Notes: generated by a model from the letters alone, not told the origin. 64,000 bases of DNA from Runella zeae DSM 19591 (GCF_000423565.1 NZ_AUIF01000038.1:47179-111178); one strand, 5' to 3'; positions 17,440-27,302 are shown, numbered from the stretch's first letter. A program made the numbers and translations.

Positions 17440-17484
17440 GACATTGGACACACGGAGCAAATACCGCTTCGGCTGTCCAATGTC
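17440..17484. repeat. 11-bp inverted repeat between fabG and the vWA gene
   Basis: Perfect arms GACATTGGACA (17440-17450) and TGTCCAATGTC (17474-17484) are separated by 23 nt. No T-run follows in either direction, so this may be a small dispersed palindrome rather than a terminator. Confidence 0.5.
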
Positions 17485-17505
17485 CAGCGTTAAAGGTCAA
17501 TAAGT

Positions 17506-18252
17506 TTACATTACCATTCCACCATCTACCTGCAATACTTGTCCAGTAATATATTTAGACAAATCTGATGCCAAAAATACGGCGCAATTGGCTACTTCTT
17601 CGGGCTGACCACCGCGTTTGAGCGGAATACTTTGTTTCCATTCTTCTACGGCCTTATCATTGAGTTCGCCCGTCATTTCGGTTTCGATAAAGCCCGGAGC
17701 TATGGCATTGGAACGAATATTGCGCGAGCCTAGTTCTTTGGCAACCGATTTTGTAAATCCGATGATACCCGCTTTGGAGGCTGCGTAGTTGGCTTGTCCG
17801 GCATTTCCGGTAAGTCCTACTACGGATGTGATATTGATGATTGATCCGCTTTTGGCTTTCATCATCACCCTCGTTACGGCTTTTGTTAAATTAAAGATTG
17901 ATTTTAGATTAACGCGAATTACCTCATCCCATTGTTCTTCGGTCATTCTCATCAATAAACCATCGCGCGTAATGCCCGCATTGTTGACCACTACATCTAC
18001 TGTGCCAAAGTCGGCCACCACTTGGGCGATGAGTTCTTCGGCGGCCTTGAAATCAGAGGCATCAGATCGATATCCTTTTACTTTGGTGCCAAATTGTTGT
18101 AGCTCTTCTTCAAGGGCCAAGCCTTTTTCTACACTTGATAAATAAGTAAAAGCTACTTGTGCGCCTTCTTGGGCAAATCGAGTAGCAATGGCTTTGCCGA
18201 TACCCCGAGAGGCACCTGTAACGATAGCTACTTTGTTTTGTAATAGAGACAT
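17506..18252 (-). CDS. fabG: 3-oxoacyl-[acyl-carrier-protein] reductase FabG
   Basis: NADPH-dependent beta-ketoacyl-ACP reductase of fatty acid synthesis. TGASRGIG at residues 12-19, NNAGIT, catalytic Ser in NITSVVG, and YAASKAG match FabG, including the C-terminal SKYITGQVLQVDGGM. Length 248 is typical. It lies 32 bp after the DUF4276 gene on the same strand, so it may be transcribed through the ATPase/DUF4276 pair. FabG is housekeeping and its link with that pair is positional only. Confidence 0.94.
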   Translation of the reverse strand: MSLLQNKVAIVTGASRGIGKAIATRFAQEGAQVAFTYLSSVEKGLALEEELQQFGTKVKGYRSDASDFKAAEELIAQVVADFGTVDVVVNNAGITRDGLLMRMTEEQWDEVIRVNLKSIFNLTKAVTRVMMKAKSGSIINITSVVGLTGNAGQANYAASKAGIIGFTKSVAKELGSRNIRSNAIAPGFIETEMTGELNDKAVEEWKQSIPLKRGGQPEEVANCAVFLASDLSKYITGQVLQVDGGMVM

Positions 18253-18284
18253 TTATTTATTTTTACGGGTTGTGATATTTAAAA

Positions 18285-18866
18285 TTACAAGATACTTAAT
18301 AGTTCTTTTATGGCATTTAGGGTGTGATTGAAACTTGATGACTGATTTTGTTCTAAATCAAGAAACGGCGAAATTCGTTCGGCTGTTTCTAATTTAGGTA
18401 AATTACTTTTGCCTTTGTATTCTGGAATTATTTTTAAAAGATAATGATTTGGATTAATAATCGCATCCACATTTTTAAAATCTGCTTTTGACTGATATTG
18501 TTCAGGTTTAAATCTCGAGAAAGCTAATTGGATTGCTTTGAGGTCGCCTAAAAACCACGCTTCAAGTTCTTTACAAACTATTCTGATACGATATTCACAT
18601 TGGCAAGTATTTTTAATAAGACTTTCAAGTTTTTGTTTTAGCTCAATACAATCTGAACTATCCTGATCTCTAGTAATAAGTATTTTAGAATAAGGAATTT
18701 TACTGATATGCGGCAAAGTTGTCTTTAAAGCTCTTTCTAAATCTTGTTTTCCTTGATGGGGATAAATTCGGTATGTAACGTTTTGATTGGATAAAACTGA
18801 GGGCAATATAGTATCAAATAGAATCTTTGCAGAAGGTTCTTCTGTAAAAATGTGTAATACTGTCAT
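18285..18866 (-). CDS. DUF4276 protein, TOPRIM-like candidate effector
   Basis: DUF4276 family (193 residues). Family blocks seen: FTEEPSAK (E9/E10), HQGKQDLERAL (37-47), TRDQDS (D67, D69) and CKELEAWFLGD (98-108). The early acidic pair on a first strand and the later DxD resemble a TOPRIM metal site; that is my inference. It overlaps the upstream ATPase gene by ATGA, so the two are translationally coupled. The ATPase plus small TOPRIM-like partner recalls OLD and the PARIS AriA/AriB defence systems, where AriB is DUF4435. Alternatives are a nucleotide- or DNA-processing pair with no defence role. Confidence 0.8.
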   Translation of the reverse strand: MTVLHIFTEEPSAKILFDTILPSVLSNQNVTYRIYPHQGKQDLERALKTTLPHISKIPYSKILITRDQDSSDCIELKQKLESLIKNTCQCEYRIRIVCKELEAWFLGDLKAIQLAFSRFKPEQYQSKADFKNVDAIINPNHYLLKIIPEYKGKSNLPKLETAERISPFLDLEQNQSSSFNHTLNAIKELLSIL

Positions 18867-20062
18867 AGATTTGCTCCTTTAATGTAATGATTTCGCCAAA
18901 GCCATCCCAATTGATTGTCTTCGGCTAATGCCGCCACTACAGAGTCGTCAGCGGCGGCATTGATATGCGTAATTCCTTTTTCTTTAACAAGAAAAAACAA
19001 TTCATCGATATGGAGGCCATTGACAAAGTCGGGAGAGTGAGTCGACACAAATACTTGCCCTCCTTTTTCGGCATATTCTCTTATTTCTTCACAGAGTTGA
19101 AGCAACAAATCGGGATGTAGAAAATTTTCAGGTTCTTCAATACAAAGCAATGGATGTGGCTCTGGATCATGAAGTAAAATCATATATGCAAACATTTTGA
19201 TAGTACCATCAGAAACATACCTGGCCACGAATGGGTCTTTAAAGTTTTCGTCTTGAAAACGCAAAATAATCCGCCCGTCTTCGGTTTCTCTAGCTTCTAC
19301 TTTGTTGATGCCGGGTATCCTACGTGGCAGTTTTTCTAAGATACTAGCAAACACATCGCGATGATAATCGTAGATATATTTGGTGACCTGTGCCAAATTA
19401 TCCCCCGAGACTGACAAATGATTTGAAATTCCAGTGTCGGAAATTTTTCGACCATTTTCAATCATAAAATTAGAAATGTACCATTTTTCAAGAAGCTCTC
19501 GAAAAGTGCTTATGGCTTTGAATTGCTCAAACTGCCCTAATCCTTTGATTGCCAAAATATCAGGACTTGTTACTTTTTGTTCAATTCGCTTTTCTTGTAC
19601 CCCTAAAATTCCATATTCGGATTCATTCGTAATGGCATATCCAATACCCCTTTTGAAATCTAGGAAGTGCCAAGGTTTCCCCTTTTGCCCTCTCCGGTAT
19701 TTCAATGTTTCACGGTTGATATACACCCTCCCTTTTTCAAAGCCTATTTCTAGGGAGTAGGTGATAAGAGGGGTATGTTCATTGTCAGGGTGTTGATTCC
19801 TGAATTTGATTTCGAATTTTATTAAATCTGTGTGAATATTACAATTTCTAGATATAACTTCCTGAAAACCACCTCTTTTGTTCAGCGCAATAGTCGCATT
19901 GCTTTGTAGTGTATCGCTTAAAAACCCAAAAATGTCAAAAAAAGTAGATTTCCCAGAACCGTTTGCGCCAAGAAACACCGCCATTTTAGGGATATTTTTT
20001 ATTGACGTATTTCGGAAGGTTCTAAAGTTCTCAACCGCTATCTGCTCTATTCTCATTGACAT
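18863..20062 (-). CDS. OLD/COG4637-like AAA (ABC-type) ATPase
   Basis: SMC/ABC-type ATPase of the COG4637/AAA_21 group, 399 residues. Walker A GANGSGKST at 32-40, Walker B in CIEEPENFLHPDLL, then the H-loop in FVSTHSPDFVNGL. The N-terminal MRIEQIAVENFRTFRN block is typical of RecF/OLD-type ATPases. It is followed by the DUF4276 protein with a 4-bp overlap. The pair is closely flanked by gmhA (21 bp upstream) and fabG (32 bp downstream). An anti-phage ATPase/effector pair is likely but unproven. Confidence 0.88.
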   Translation of the reverse strand: MSMRIEQIAVENFRTFRNTSIKNIPKMAVFLGANGSGKSTFFDIFGFLSDTLQSNATIALNKRGGFQEVISRNCNIHTDLIKFEIKFRNQHPDNEHTPLITYSLEIGFEKGRVYINRETLKYRRGQKGKPWHFLDFKRGIGYAITNESEYGILGVQEKRIEQKVTSPDILAIKGLGQFEQFKAISTFRELLEKWYISNFMIENGRKISDTGISNHLSVSGDNLAQVTKYIYDYHRDVFASILEKLPRRIPGINKVEARETEDGRIILRFQDENFKDPFVARYVSDGTIKMFAYMILLHDPEPHPLLCIEEPENFLHPDLLLQLCEEIREYAEKGGQVFVSTHSPDFVNGLHIDELFFLVKEKGITHINAAADDSVVAALAEDNQLGWLWRNHYIKGANL

Positions 20063-20083
20063 TTTTGGCGAAGGTTTTACCCT

Positions 20084-20659
20084 TTATTTCGGAAATACAT
20101 TGGCCTCCACAATCTCACACATGACGTGCCCGAGCAAGATATGGCATTCTTGGATACGGGGGGTATCTTTGGAAGGAATATTAATCAAAAACTTACTTAC
20201 GTCTTTCATTTTTCCGCCTGTTTCGCCCGTCATCGCGACCGTAATCATTCCTAGCTCGTTGGCTACTTCCAAGGCTTTGACTACGTTGGTAGAATTGCCC
20301 GAAGTCGAGATTCCTACCAATACATCGCCTTCGCGTCCCATGGCTTGTACAAGGCGCGAATAAATCACATCATAGCTATAGTCGTTGCCTACAGCCGTCA
20401 CATAAGAAGAATTGACATGAAGGGCCTCCGAAAACAAAGGCGGACGGTCGTAATAGAATCTCCCACTAAACTCAGCAGCGAGGTGCTGGGCATCGGCGGC
20501 ACTTCCACCATTACCACAAAAAAGGACTTTTTTACCGTTTTGGAAGGCAGTAGTCATGGCTTCTGCTACTTGTGCAACGGTACCGAGGAGGGTTTCATCG
20601 GCCAAAACTCGGGTTTTGGTATCAATAGAGGCTTGAACGATAGCTTGGATGTTGGTCAT
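20084..20659 (-). CDS. gmhA: Phosphoheptose isomerase-like SIS protein (GmhA)
   Basis: D-sedoheptulose-7-phosphate isomerase of heptose synthesis for the lipopolysaccharide core. SIS fold with FCGNGGSAADAQHLAAEF (about residues 47-64), GISTSGNSTNV and the HILLGHVMCEIVE segment holding the active-site residues. Length 191 is standard. First gene of a putative unit gmhA, ATPase, DUF4276, fabG on the minus strand. Other gmh genes are not in the window. Confidence 0.92.
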   Translation of the reverse strand: MTNIQAIVQASIDTKTRVLADETLLGTVAQVAEAMTTAFQNGKKVLFCGNGGSAADAQHLAAEFSGRFYYDRPPLFSEALHVNSSYVTAVGNDYSYDVIYSRLVQAMGREGDVLVGISTSGNSTNVVKALEVANELGMITVAMTGETGGKMKDVSKFLINIPSKDTPRIQECHILLGHVMCEIVEANVFPK

Positions 20660-20684
20660 TAAAATACGTTGTTTAATCAGGGGG

Positions 20685-20692
20685 CAAAAATA
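20685..20692 (-). promoter_or_regulatory. -7 box for gmhA
   Basis: On the minus strand this reads TATTTTTG (TAnnTTTG). A weak -33-like element (TTCG) lies about 18 nt upstream. The gmhA start is 25 bp downstream, so the leader would be short. Confidence 0.4.
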
Positions 20693-20717
20693 GCAAAATT
20701 GCGAACTCTCCGAAAGA

Positions 20718-22280
20718 TTAAAACTTGCGAGCCGCGCCTAATCGGCTAATTCTTACCGAAGATTCTTTTAATTTTTCGATTTCTCGAATCACTTCTACGA
20801 TACCGCGCATCGGGATTTTGACCCACGACGGTCGGTAGCTGATTTCGTATCCAAGTTCGTAAACGGCTTTTTCGAGCAAGAAAAAGAGCAACAAAAAGTT
20901 GATTTCAATTTGACTTTTAAAAAGCGGATGAGGCCAGCCAAAAGTTTCTAAATAAGATTCGATGTAGGTATCGCGCATGAGCTTATACCAACGGTCGGAT
21001 ACAATTTGAAGCTTTTCGGACGAGATGCCCTGCGTTTCTCTACTTTCAAAGAGTTTGGCACTTACGGCATAATGATAACTCCTAATCATCCCCGCGACGT
21101 CTTTGAGGGGGCTGTGTTTGATTTTGCGGTCTGCAATGCTTGCTTCGGGTTCACCCTCAAAATCAATCAAAATAAAATCACCGTCTTGGGTCAAGACTTG
21201 CCCTAAATGATAATCACCATGAATGCGGATGCGCAGCGACTCAAGCGGACGGGTGAGCATTTCATGGGCAAATTCGTCAATCAACTCACGCGCTTCCATG
21301 AATATCCACGCAAGTTGTTGCGTAGATTCGTCGAGTTTTTGGTAGTTTTCAATCAATAATGCATAACGGCGATCAAGCAAATCGATAAGGCGATTGACCA
21401 AAAAATGCCGATAAAATTCATCAAAAGGCTCAGGTGCAAAATCCGCTGAAGCTTCGGGCGCAAAAAGCCCTTTGTGCATTTCGCCCGTACGCTTTCCTAG
21501 CAAAACGACTTCATCAAACACCTCTTCTTTGATTCCAAAAAGCCCCTGAGGCACGCCATACATAAAGTCATTGAGGAAATCGCCCGTCAAAGCCCAGTTG
21601 TCTTTGTTGGTATTGATGGCTTGTTGCATCATGCCCAAGGTGATGTCGGGTAGGCCGTGGCGTTTCCAAGTGACACTACCTGCGTAGGCCGGAATGTGTT
21701 TGAAATCTGAATGTTGGGTCAGAAAACTCACCATTTCTACTTCGGGGTTGGTTTGGTCAAATAGTTTTCTGTATAACTTCATAAAGTATTTGCCGTCAAA
21801 AAGCATCGCAGAATTGCTCGAATCTACGGGCAGTACTCTGCTCTCTACCTCATGAGAGTCTGCATCTGATAGCCCTTTCCCGCGCTCAAAAAACAAGCTA
21901 TTGGCTTCCTCTGACGAAGGAAGGGTGTGGTTACGATAGATATTGCTAAAAATATGGTGCCGAAATTGTGCATCATAAATGGCATCAATAAATTGGGTCT
22001 CCTCCGATTTTTCGAGAACACCTTTTTCTGGTATCTCAATCGCCACACTTACTTGACTCAATGGCAGTTGATAAAACTCCGAAGGGCCGTCATGATAGGT
22101 GGTTTCAACAATCAGAATGAGCGCATTGCCCAAAGGCAACTGTTGACGGATATGAAAACCATCCTGAGCGCGTGCTTTGCCCGCAAACCATCGGCAAGTG
22201 TTAAAATAAGCAGGAAAAACGGTATTTTCTAAATGACTGATTTGGGATACGTTGAGGAAATTCATCATGGTTAATGACAT
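20718..22280 (-). CDS. Maltokinase-like protein (stand-alone)
   Basis: Maltokinase (Pep2) family: phosphorylates maltose to maltose-1-phosphate in the trehalose-to-glycogen route. N-terminal cap motif CRWFAGKAR (about 28-36), kinase-type catalytic loop IHGDYHLGQVL (about 353-363) and the metal-binding IDFEGEP (about 372-378). In many Bacteroidota the domain is fused to trehalose synthase (about 1,100 residues); here it is alone, 520 residues, with no TreS or GlgE in view. The start at 22280 or the second Met at 22268 is not resolved. The gene begins 7 bp after the CocE-type hydrolase ends. Confidence 0.85.
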   Translation of the reverse strand: MSLTMMNFLNVSQISHLENTVFPAYFNTCRWFAGKARAQDGFHIRQQLPLGNALILIVETTYHDGPSEFYQLPLSQVSVAIEIPEKGVLEKSEETQFIDAIYDAQFRHHIFSNIYRNHTLPSSEEANSLFFERGKGLSDADSHEVESRVLPVDSSNSAMLFDGKYFMKLYRKLFDQTNPEVEMVSFLTQHSDFKHIPAYAGSVTWKRHGLPDITLGMMQQAINTNKDNWALTGDFLNDFMYGVPQGLFGIKEEVFDEVVLLGKRTGEMHKGLFAPEASADFAPEPFDEFYRHFLVNRLIDLLDRRYALLIENYQKLDESTQQLAWIFMEARELIDEFAHEMLTRPLESLRIRIHGDYHLGQVLTQDGDFILIDFEGEPEASIADRKIKHSPLKDVAGMIRSYHYAVSAKLFESRETQGISSEKLQIVSDRWYKLMRDTYIESYLETFGWPHPLFKSQIEINFLLLFFLLEKAVYELGYEISYRPSWVKIPMRGIVEVIREIEKLKESSVRISRLGAARKF

Positions 22281-22286
22281 AATTAT

Positions 22287-24149
22287 TTATGGTTTAATCG
22301 CCGAGACGTGCAAGTGAGAATCGTTTTTGGGGGCATGGTAGATTCGGATAGTTGATTTCTGAAAATCTTTTTCATCGGCCTCGCTGATATTCATGAATTT
22401 TTGGGGATTTCTATCTACCAACGGAAACCAAGAACTCTGAATCTGTACCATGATTTTGTGTCCTTTCTTAAAAGTATGTAACACATCTGGCATACGCACT
22501 TTTACGTCAGTGATTTGATTCGGGACAAAAGCTTCGGGCTTTTCAAAACTATTTCTAAATTTTCCTCTTAGTACTTCTGCTCTTACAAGTTGCTGATAAC
22601 CAGCCAAGGTGATGTTTTTAGGGTTGGGACTTGGGGCGGGAGTGTCGTCGGGAAGTACGTCAATCAATTTTACGATAAAATCCGCATCAGTACCCGTAGT
22701 GGATGCAAAAAAATGAGCCGTCAGCGGGCCTGCCAATGTCACGTCTGCGGCGAGTGGTTCGGTCTCATAGGTAAGCACATCGGGACGACGAGCGGCAAAG
22801 CGCTGGTCTTCTATCATATATTGATTGTTGCGACGCGCAAAAACTCCGTCGGTATAAGGAACAGGTCTGCGTGGGTCGCTGATGTATTCATCAAATCCCT
22901 CCGCATTGGCAACTTCCTCCCAAGTAAGTTTGCCATTGGCCTGAAAATGTAATTCTTTGGCTTCGCGGTTTTTGGGCGGCCACGTCTCAAAAGTCTTCCA
23001 TTCGTTGGTACCTGTATCAAAAACCGTGGCTTCAGCGGCGTTCCATTGTCCCTTGTCTTTTAGATAAAAATTAAAAAACTTCAATTCCAATTCTTCCTGA
23101 AAGTACTTAGCGGTGTTGGAACCAAAGTTGAGGTTGCCAAAACTAGACCAATCTGGCCGCGACCAAGCACCGTGTGTCCACGGCCCCATAACGAGTTGAT
23201 TTTTGTTGGAAGGAGTTTGCTTTTCAATGGCTTCATATGTCCGTAAAGCACCAAACAAATCCTCGGCGTCAAACCAGCCTCCTACTACCAACGTAGCGGG
23301 TTTGACGTTTTTGAGAGCTGTACGAATATTGCGGGATTTCCAATACTCGTCATAGGTTTCGTGTTGGAGGTATTCGTTCCAAATCCGCCCTTTATTGTTG
23401 AAATACGCGGCACTATTGGCATTCTTGAGCGGGCCAAGTTTCAAGAAAAAATCATAAGCATCTTTAATTTTGGCACTAAACAGAGGACTATAATTGGCAA
23501 CGGGTTGACTAGGTTGGGTGTCGAAATAGCTCAAAAAACTAAAGTTATCCATGAGAAAAAAAGCACCATTGTGACGGGCATCATCCCCCACAAACTCATC
23601 CGTAACGGGCGCTTGCGGCGATACCGCCTTGATAGCAGGGTGAGCATCGGGCAAAGAAGCAGAAGCATAAAAACCCGGATAAGAAATCCCCGTAATCCCT
23701 ACGCGCCCGTTGTGTTGAGGGATGTTTTTGAGCAGCCACTCGATAGTATCATAGGTATCAGTGCTTTCATCGGTGTCTTTGGGTGTTTTTTTGGAAAACT
23801 GATGAGGCGTCATTTCCTCAAACTTTCCTTCGCTCATGTAGCGTCCTCTCACATCTTGGGTCACAAAAATATACTTCTCTTCCGAAAGCAATTGACTTGG
23901 GCCGGGGCCATTTGTGGTGTAGTTAGTTTCGCCATAAGGCCCTGCCGAATAAGGTGTACGCTCCATCAAAATGGGGTATTTTTGACTATTATCTTTGGGA
24001 ATGTAAATGACGGTGTACAACTTCACGCCATCACGCATCGTGATTTGTCGATCCCATTTGGTATAATTATCCTTTACAAAATTAGAAGATTGGCCACGGC
24101 TGTTTGCCAACAAAATAAAAAAGAAGAAAGCGGATAAAAGGGTTTTCAT
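22287..24149 (-). CDS. CocE/NonD-family hydrolase (X-Pro dipeptidyl-peptidase S15-like), secreted
   Basis: Alpha/beta hydrolase with the X-Pro dipeptidyl-peptidase C-terminal jelly roll. Catalytic Ser in GITGISYPGF, conserved VTQDVRGR, a catalytic Asp region, the His in GPWTHGAW, and the C-terminal domain with DADFIVKLIDVLP. The start at 24149 gives a signal peptide (MKTLLSAFFFFILLANSRGQ) and 620 residues; an in-frame ATG at 24239 would put 30 residues before the signal. Members cleave Xaa-Pro peptides or ester/amide acyl groups such as glutaryl or cocaine esters. The substrate is unknown. Confidence 0.9.
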   Translation of the reverse strand: MKTLLSAFFFFILLANSRGQSSNFVKDNYTKWDRQITMRDGVKLYTVIYIPKDNSQKYPILMERTPYSAGPYGETNYTTNGPGPSQLLSEEKYIFVTQDVRGRYMSEGKFEEMTPHQFSKKTPKDTDESTDTYDTIEWLLKNIPQHNGRVGITGISYPGFYASASLPDAHPAIKAVSPQAPVTDEFVGDDARHNGAFFLMDNFSFLSYFDTQPSQPVANYSPLFSAKIKDAYDFFLKLGPLKNANSAAYFNNKGRIWNEYLQHETYDEYWKSRNIRTALKNVKPATLVVGGWFDAEDLFGALRTYEAIEKQTPSNKNQLVMGPWTHGAWSRPDWSSFGNLNFGSNTAKYFQEELELKFFNFYLKDKGQWNAAEATVFDTGTNEWKTFETWPPKNREAKELHFQANGKLTWEEVANAEGFDEYISDPRRPVPYTDGVFARRNNQYMIEDQRFAARRPDVLTYETEPLAADVTLAGPLTAHFFASTTGTDADFIVKLIDVLPDDTPAPSPNPKNITLAGYQQLVRAEVLRGKFRNSFEKPEAFVPNQITDVKVRMPDVLHTFKKGHKIMVQIQSSWFPLVDRNPQKFMNISEADEKDFQKSTIRIYHAPKNDSHLHVSAIKP

Positions 24150-24197
24150 AGAGTATTTTTGAATACAATTGATGTTTTGACAAAAGTAGGATAAAAC

Positions 24198-25127
24198 ATG
24201 AGTTACACACCAATTCCCCCTCAAAAAATGGACACACAATCGCCTCGTAGAAATTTCATCAAATCGTTGGCAATAGGTGCATTAGGTTCGCTTGGGAGTG
24301 AAGCGGTCAAAGCTCATACTGTGGCTACGCCGACACGTCTTAAGACAAGCCTCAATGCGTATTCTTTCAATGCGCCTCTCATGAATGGCAGCATGAATCT
24401 TGATGACCTCATTGATTTTTGTGCCCAAGTTGGCTTCGATGCGGTAGACATTACGGGGTATTATTTTAGAGGTTATCCCCAAGTACCGAGCAACGACTAC
24501 GTATATCATGTCAAAAGAAGGGCGTTTCGGCAAGGATTAGAAATAAGCGGCGCGGGCGTGAGAAATGACTTTACCCTTGCTGACAAAGAAAAAAGACAAA
24601 AAGAAGTACAACTCGTGAAAGCGTGGGTAGAAGTAGCCGCCAAACTAGGTGCCCCTGTATTGAGGATTTTTTCGGGAGTCCAAAAAAACGAAGGTGTACC
24701 CCGCGAGCAAGTACACGAGTGGATGCTGGAATGTATTGACGCTTGTGTAGCTTATGGCAAACAAAACGGCGTCATCATCGGCCTACAAAACCATGCCGAT
24801 TTTATCCAAACGGCAGCGCACGTAGTGTCTGTTTTTGAGGCGATTGAGTCCGAATGGTTTGGGCTGATTTTGGATACAGGTAGCTACCGTATCGGAGACC
24901 CTTACCAACAAATCCAACAAACCATACAATACGCAGTAAACTGGCAATTGAAAGAAAAAATCTTTATAGAGGGACAGGAAGTGGATACCGACCTAGAACG
25001 AATCATCAAAATGATAAAGCAATCGGATTATCAAGGGTATGTCCCCATCGAAACCCTCGGCCCCGGTGACCCTAAGACAAAAGTAGAAGCAATGTTGAAG
25101 AAAGTAAAAAGCTATTTACAAAATTGA
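24198..25127 (+). CDS. Xylose-isomerase-like TIM-barrel protein with Tat signal
   Basis: Sugar phosphate isomerase/epimerase family (AP endonuclease 2-like TIM barrel). A twin-arginine start, SPRRNFIKSLAIGALGSLG, suggests export by Tat. Metal-site candidates include LQNHAD (Asn/His), ILDTGSY (Asp) and the final PIETLG (Glu). The true start may be the Met at 24228, which leaves MDTQSPRRNFIK. Divergent from the CocE-type hydrolase with a 48-bp gap. Substrate unknown; exported members in Bacteroidota act on sugars or inositols. Confidence 0.86.
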   Translation: MSYTPIPPQKMDTQSPRRNFIKSLAIGALGSLGSEAVKAHTVATPTRLKTSLNAYSFNAPLMNGSMNLDDLIDFCAQVGFDAVDITGYYFRGYPQVPSNDYVYHVKRRAFRQGLEISGAGVRNDFTLADKEKRQKEVQLVKAWVEVAAKLGAPVLRIFSGVQKNEGVPREQVHEWMLECIDACVAYGKQNGVIIGLQNHADFIQTAAHVVSVFEAIESEWFGLILDTGSYRIGDPYQQIQQTIQYAVNWQLKEKIFIEGQEVDTDLERIIKMIKQSDYQGYVPIETLGPGDPKTKVEAMLKKVKSYLQN

Positions 25128-25209
25128 ACTATTCCGATAAAAAACTACCCTTTTCTTCTATTATATATACTTAATATTGTACTCATCTGTGTTTTTGATA
25201 AAATAGTTG

Positions 25210-25217
25210 TAACTTTG
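25210..25217 (+). promoter_or_regulatory. -7 box for typA
   Basis: TAACTTTG is an exact TAnnTTTG. The nearest TTTG is 12 nt upstream, shorter than the usual 19, so the -33 element is weak. The leader would be about 100 nt. Confidence 0.45.
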
Positions 25218-25320
25218 CGGGTCTTTTTGAAGACAAGTTAATTGTTGAAAATTAATCGTTTAGCTAACCTAAAGCGAATCTTTCACAATTGACAATAACA
25301 CAGTTAACAAAACAACTCAA

Positions 25321-27135
25321 ATGCAAAGCATCCGCAACATTGCCATCATTGCGCACGTTGACCACGGTAAAACTACCCTTGTGGATAAGTTTATCCACTT
25401 TTCAAAACTGTTCCGTGAAAACCAACAGTTTGACGACCTCATTTTGGACAACAACGACCTCGAACGCGAACGGGGTATTACTATTGTCTCTAAAAACGTA
25501 TCAGTACGCTACAAAGACGTAAAAATCAACATTATAGATACGCCAGGCCACGCCGACTTTGGGGGTGAGGTAGAGCGTGTACTCAAGATGGCCGATGGCG
25601 TTGTGCTTTTAGTAGATGCTTTCGAAGGACCTATGCCTCAAACTCGCTTCGTATTGGGCAAGGCTTTACAATTAGGACTTAAAGTGGTATTGGTCGTAAA
25701 TAAAGTAGATAAACCCAACTGCCGCCCCGACGAAGTACACGAATCGGTTTTCGATTTGATGTTTAACTTGGAGGCCAATGAAGATCAGCTTGACTTCCCA
25801 ACCGTTTTTGGGTCTTCAAAACAAGGTTGGATGGGGCCTGATTGGCAAAAACCTACCGATGATATTTCTTATCTTTTGGATGTCATTGTGGAGCATATCC
25901 CGGCGGCGCCTATCAATGAAGGTGAGCCTCAAATGCAAATTACATCTTTAGATTATAGCTCTTTTGTGGGGCGTATCGCTATTGGTCGCGTGCATCGTGG
26001 TACTTTGAAAGAAGGTGCTCAACTTGGCCTTTGCAAATCAGACGGAAGTGTAAAACGCGCTCGTATCAAAGAATTACAGACTTTTGAAGGGCTAGGCCGT
26101 CAGAAAGTAAGCGAAGTGTCTTCGGGTGATATTTGTGCCGTGACAGGTTTGGAAGATTTTGAAATCGGAGATACCATCACGCTTTACGAAAACCCAGAGC
26201 CGCTTCCTCGTATCTCAGTAGATGAGCCTACGATGAACATGCTGTTTACCATCAACAATTCACCTTTCTTTGGTAAAGAAGGTAAGTTTGTGACTTCGCG
26301 TCACTTGCGCGACCGCTTGTTTAAAGAAATGGAGAAAAACCTTGCCTTGCGGGTAGAGCCTACTGATACCGAAGATAAATTTTTGGTGTTTGGACGCGGA
26401 ATTCTTCACTTGTCGGTATTGATTGAAACCATGCGTCGTGAAGGTTACGAATTGCAAGTAGGGCAGCCACAGGTGATTTTCAAACAAGATGAGCGTGGGC
26501 AGCGTCTAGAGCCTATTGAGATGCTGGTGGTAGATGTACCCGAAGAATCGGCGGGTAAAGTAATCGAACTCGTAACTCAGCGCAAAGGAGATTTGCTCGT
26601 GATGGAGCCACGTGGCGATTTGCAACACTTAGAATTCGATATTCCGTCGCGCGGGTTGATTGGGCTTCGTTCTAATGTATTGACAGCTACGCAGGGAGAA
26701 GCGGTAATTTCTCACCGTTTCAAATCTTATGAGCCACACAAAGGCGCGATTCCGGGCCGTATCAATGGTTCTATTATATCTAAAGGAACTGGCCCTGCTA
26801 CTCCTTATGCCCTCGACCGTTTGCAAGAGCGTGGTAAGTTTTTTGTCGATCCAAGCGAAGAACTTTACATGGGTATGGTAGTAGGTGAACATAGCCGTCC
26901 CGGCGATATTGTGGTAAACCTGCAAGAAACCAAAAAATTGACCAACATGCGTGCGTCTGGCTCTGACGACAACGTTCGGATTGCACCCAAAATCAATTTC
27001 TCATTGGAAGAATCAATGGAATATATCCAAAAAGACGAATACCTAGAGGTAACTCCTCTTACGCTTCGCATTCGTAAGATTTATCTTGACGAAAATGAGC
27101 GTAAGCGTTATTCAAAAGATTTGGAAATGGCTTAG
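25321..27135 (+). CDS. typA: GTP-binding protein TypA/BipA
   Basis: Ribosome-associated translational GTPase involved in stress and cold adaptation. G1 HVDHGKTTL at about residues 13-21, G3 [16 protein letters not shown]4 VNKVDKPN, then EF-G-like domains and the BipA-specific C-terminal domain ([20 protein letters not shown]). 604 residues, normal length; start at 25321 agrees with the family. A near-perfect hairpin with a T-run follows. Confidence 0.96.
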   Translation: MQSIRNIAIIAHVDHGKTTLVDKFIHFSKLFRENQQFDDLILDNNDLERERGITIVSKNVSVRYKDVKINIIDTPGHADFGGEVERVLKMADGVVLLVDAFEGPMPQTRFVLGKALQLGLKVVLVVNKVDKPNCRPDEVHESVFDLMFNLEANEDQLDFPTVFGSSKQGWMGPDWQKPTDDISYLLDVIVEHIPAAPINEGEPQMQITSLDYSSFVGRIAIGRVHRGTLKEGAQLGLCKSDGSVKRARIKELQTFEGLGRQKVSEVSSGDICAVTGLEDFEIGDTITLYENPEPLPRISVDEPTMNMLFTINNSPFFGKEGKFVTSRHLRDRLFKEMEKNLALRVEPTDTEDKFLVFGRGILHLSVLIETMRREGYELQVGQPQVIFKQDERGQRLEPIEMLVVDVPEESAGKVIELVTQRKGDLLVMEPRGDLQHLEFDIPSRGLIGLRSNVLTATQGEAVISHRFKSYEPHKGAIPGRINGSIISKGTGPATPYALDRLQERGKFFVDPSEELYMGMVVGEHSRPGDIVVNLQETKKLTNMRASGSDDNVRIAPKINFSLEESMEYIQKDEYLEVTPLTLRIRKIYLDENERKRYSKDLEMA

Positions 27136-27150
27136 GCTTTTTTACTTTAT

Positions 27151-27189
27151 AAAAAATCCCCCTTTTGATCATCAAAAGGGGGATTTTTT
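27151..27189. terminator. Terminator after typA
   Basis: Perfect 19-bp arms around a single central base (C27170), A-run then T-run, G/C core (tccccc...ggggga). Can end transcription in both directions. Confidence 0.85.
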
Positions 27190-27302
27190 GTATAAATACA
27201 GCCTAATTCAAGCGGTCTTTCTGCAAAATTTTTAGGAGGCTTATTTCAGTTTAATCCCCTGAAAACCCACAATAAAGCTAACAGATAATAGCTGTGAGAC
27301 TC

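Noticed and set aside
23361..24137. 258-codon plus-strand frame opposite the CocE-type hydrolase
   Set aside because: Antisense shadow of a well-supported hydrolase; no domain or start signal.
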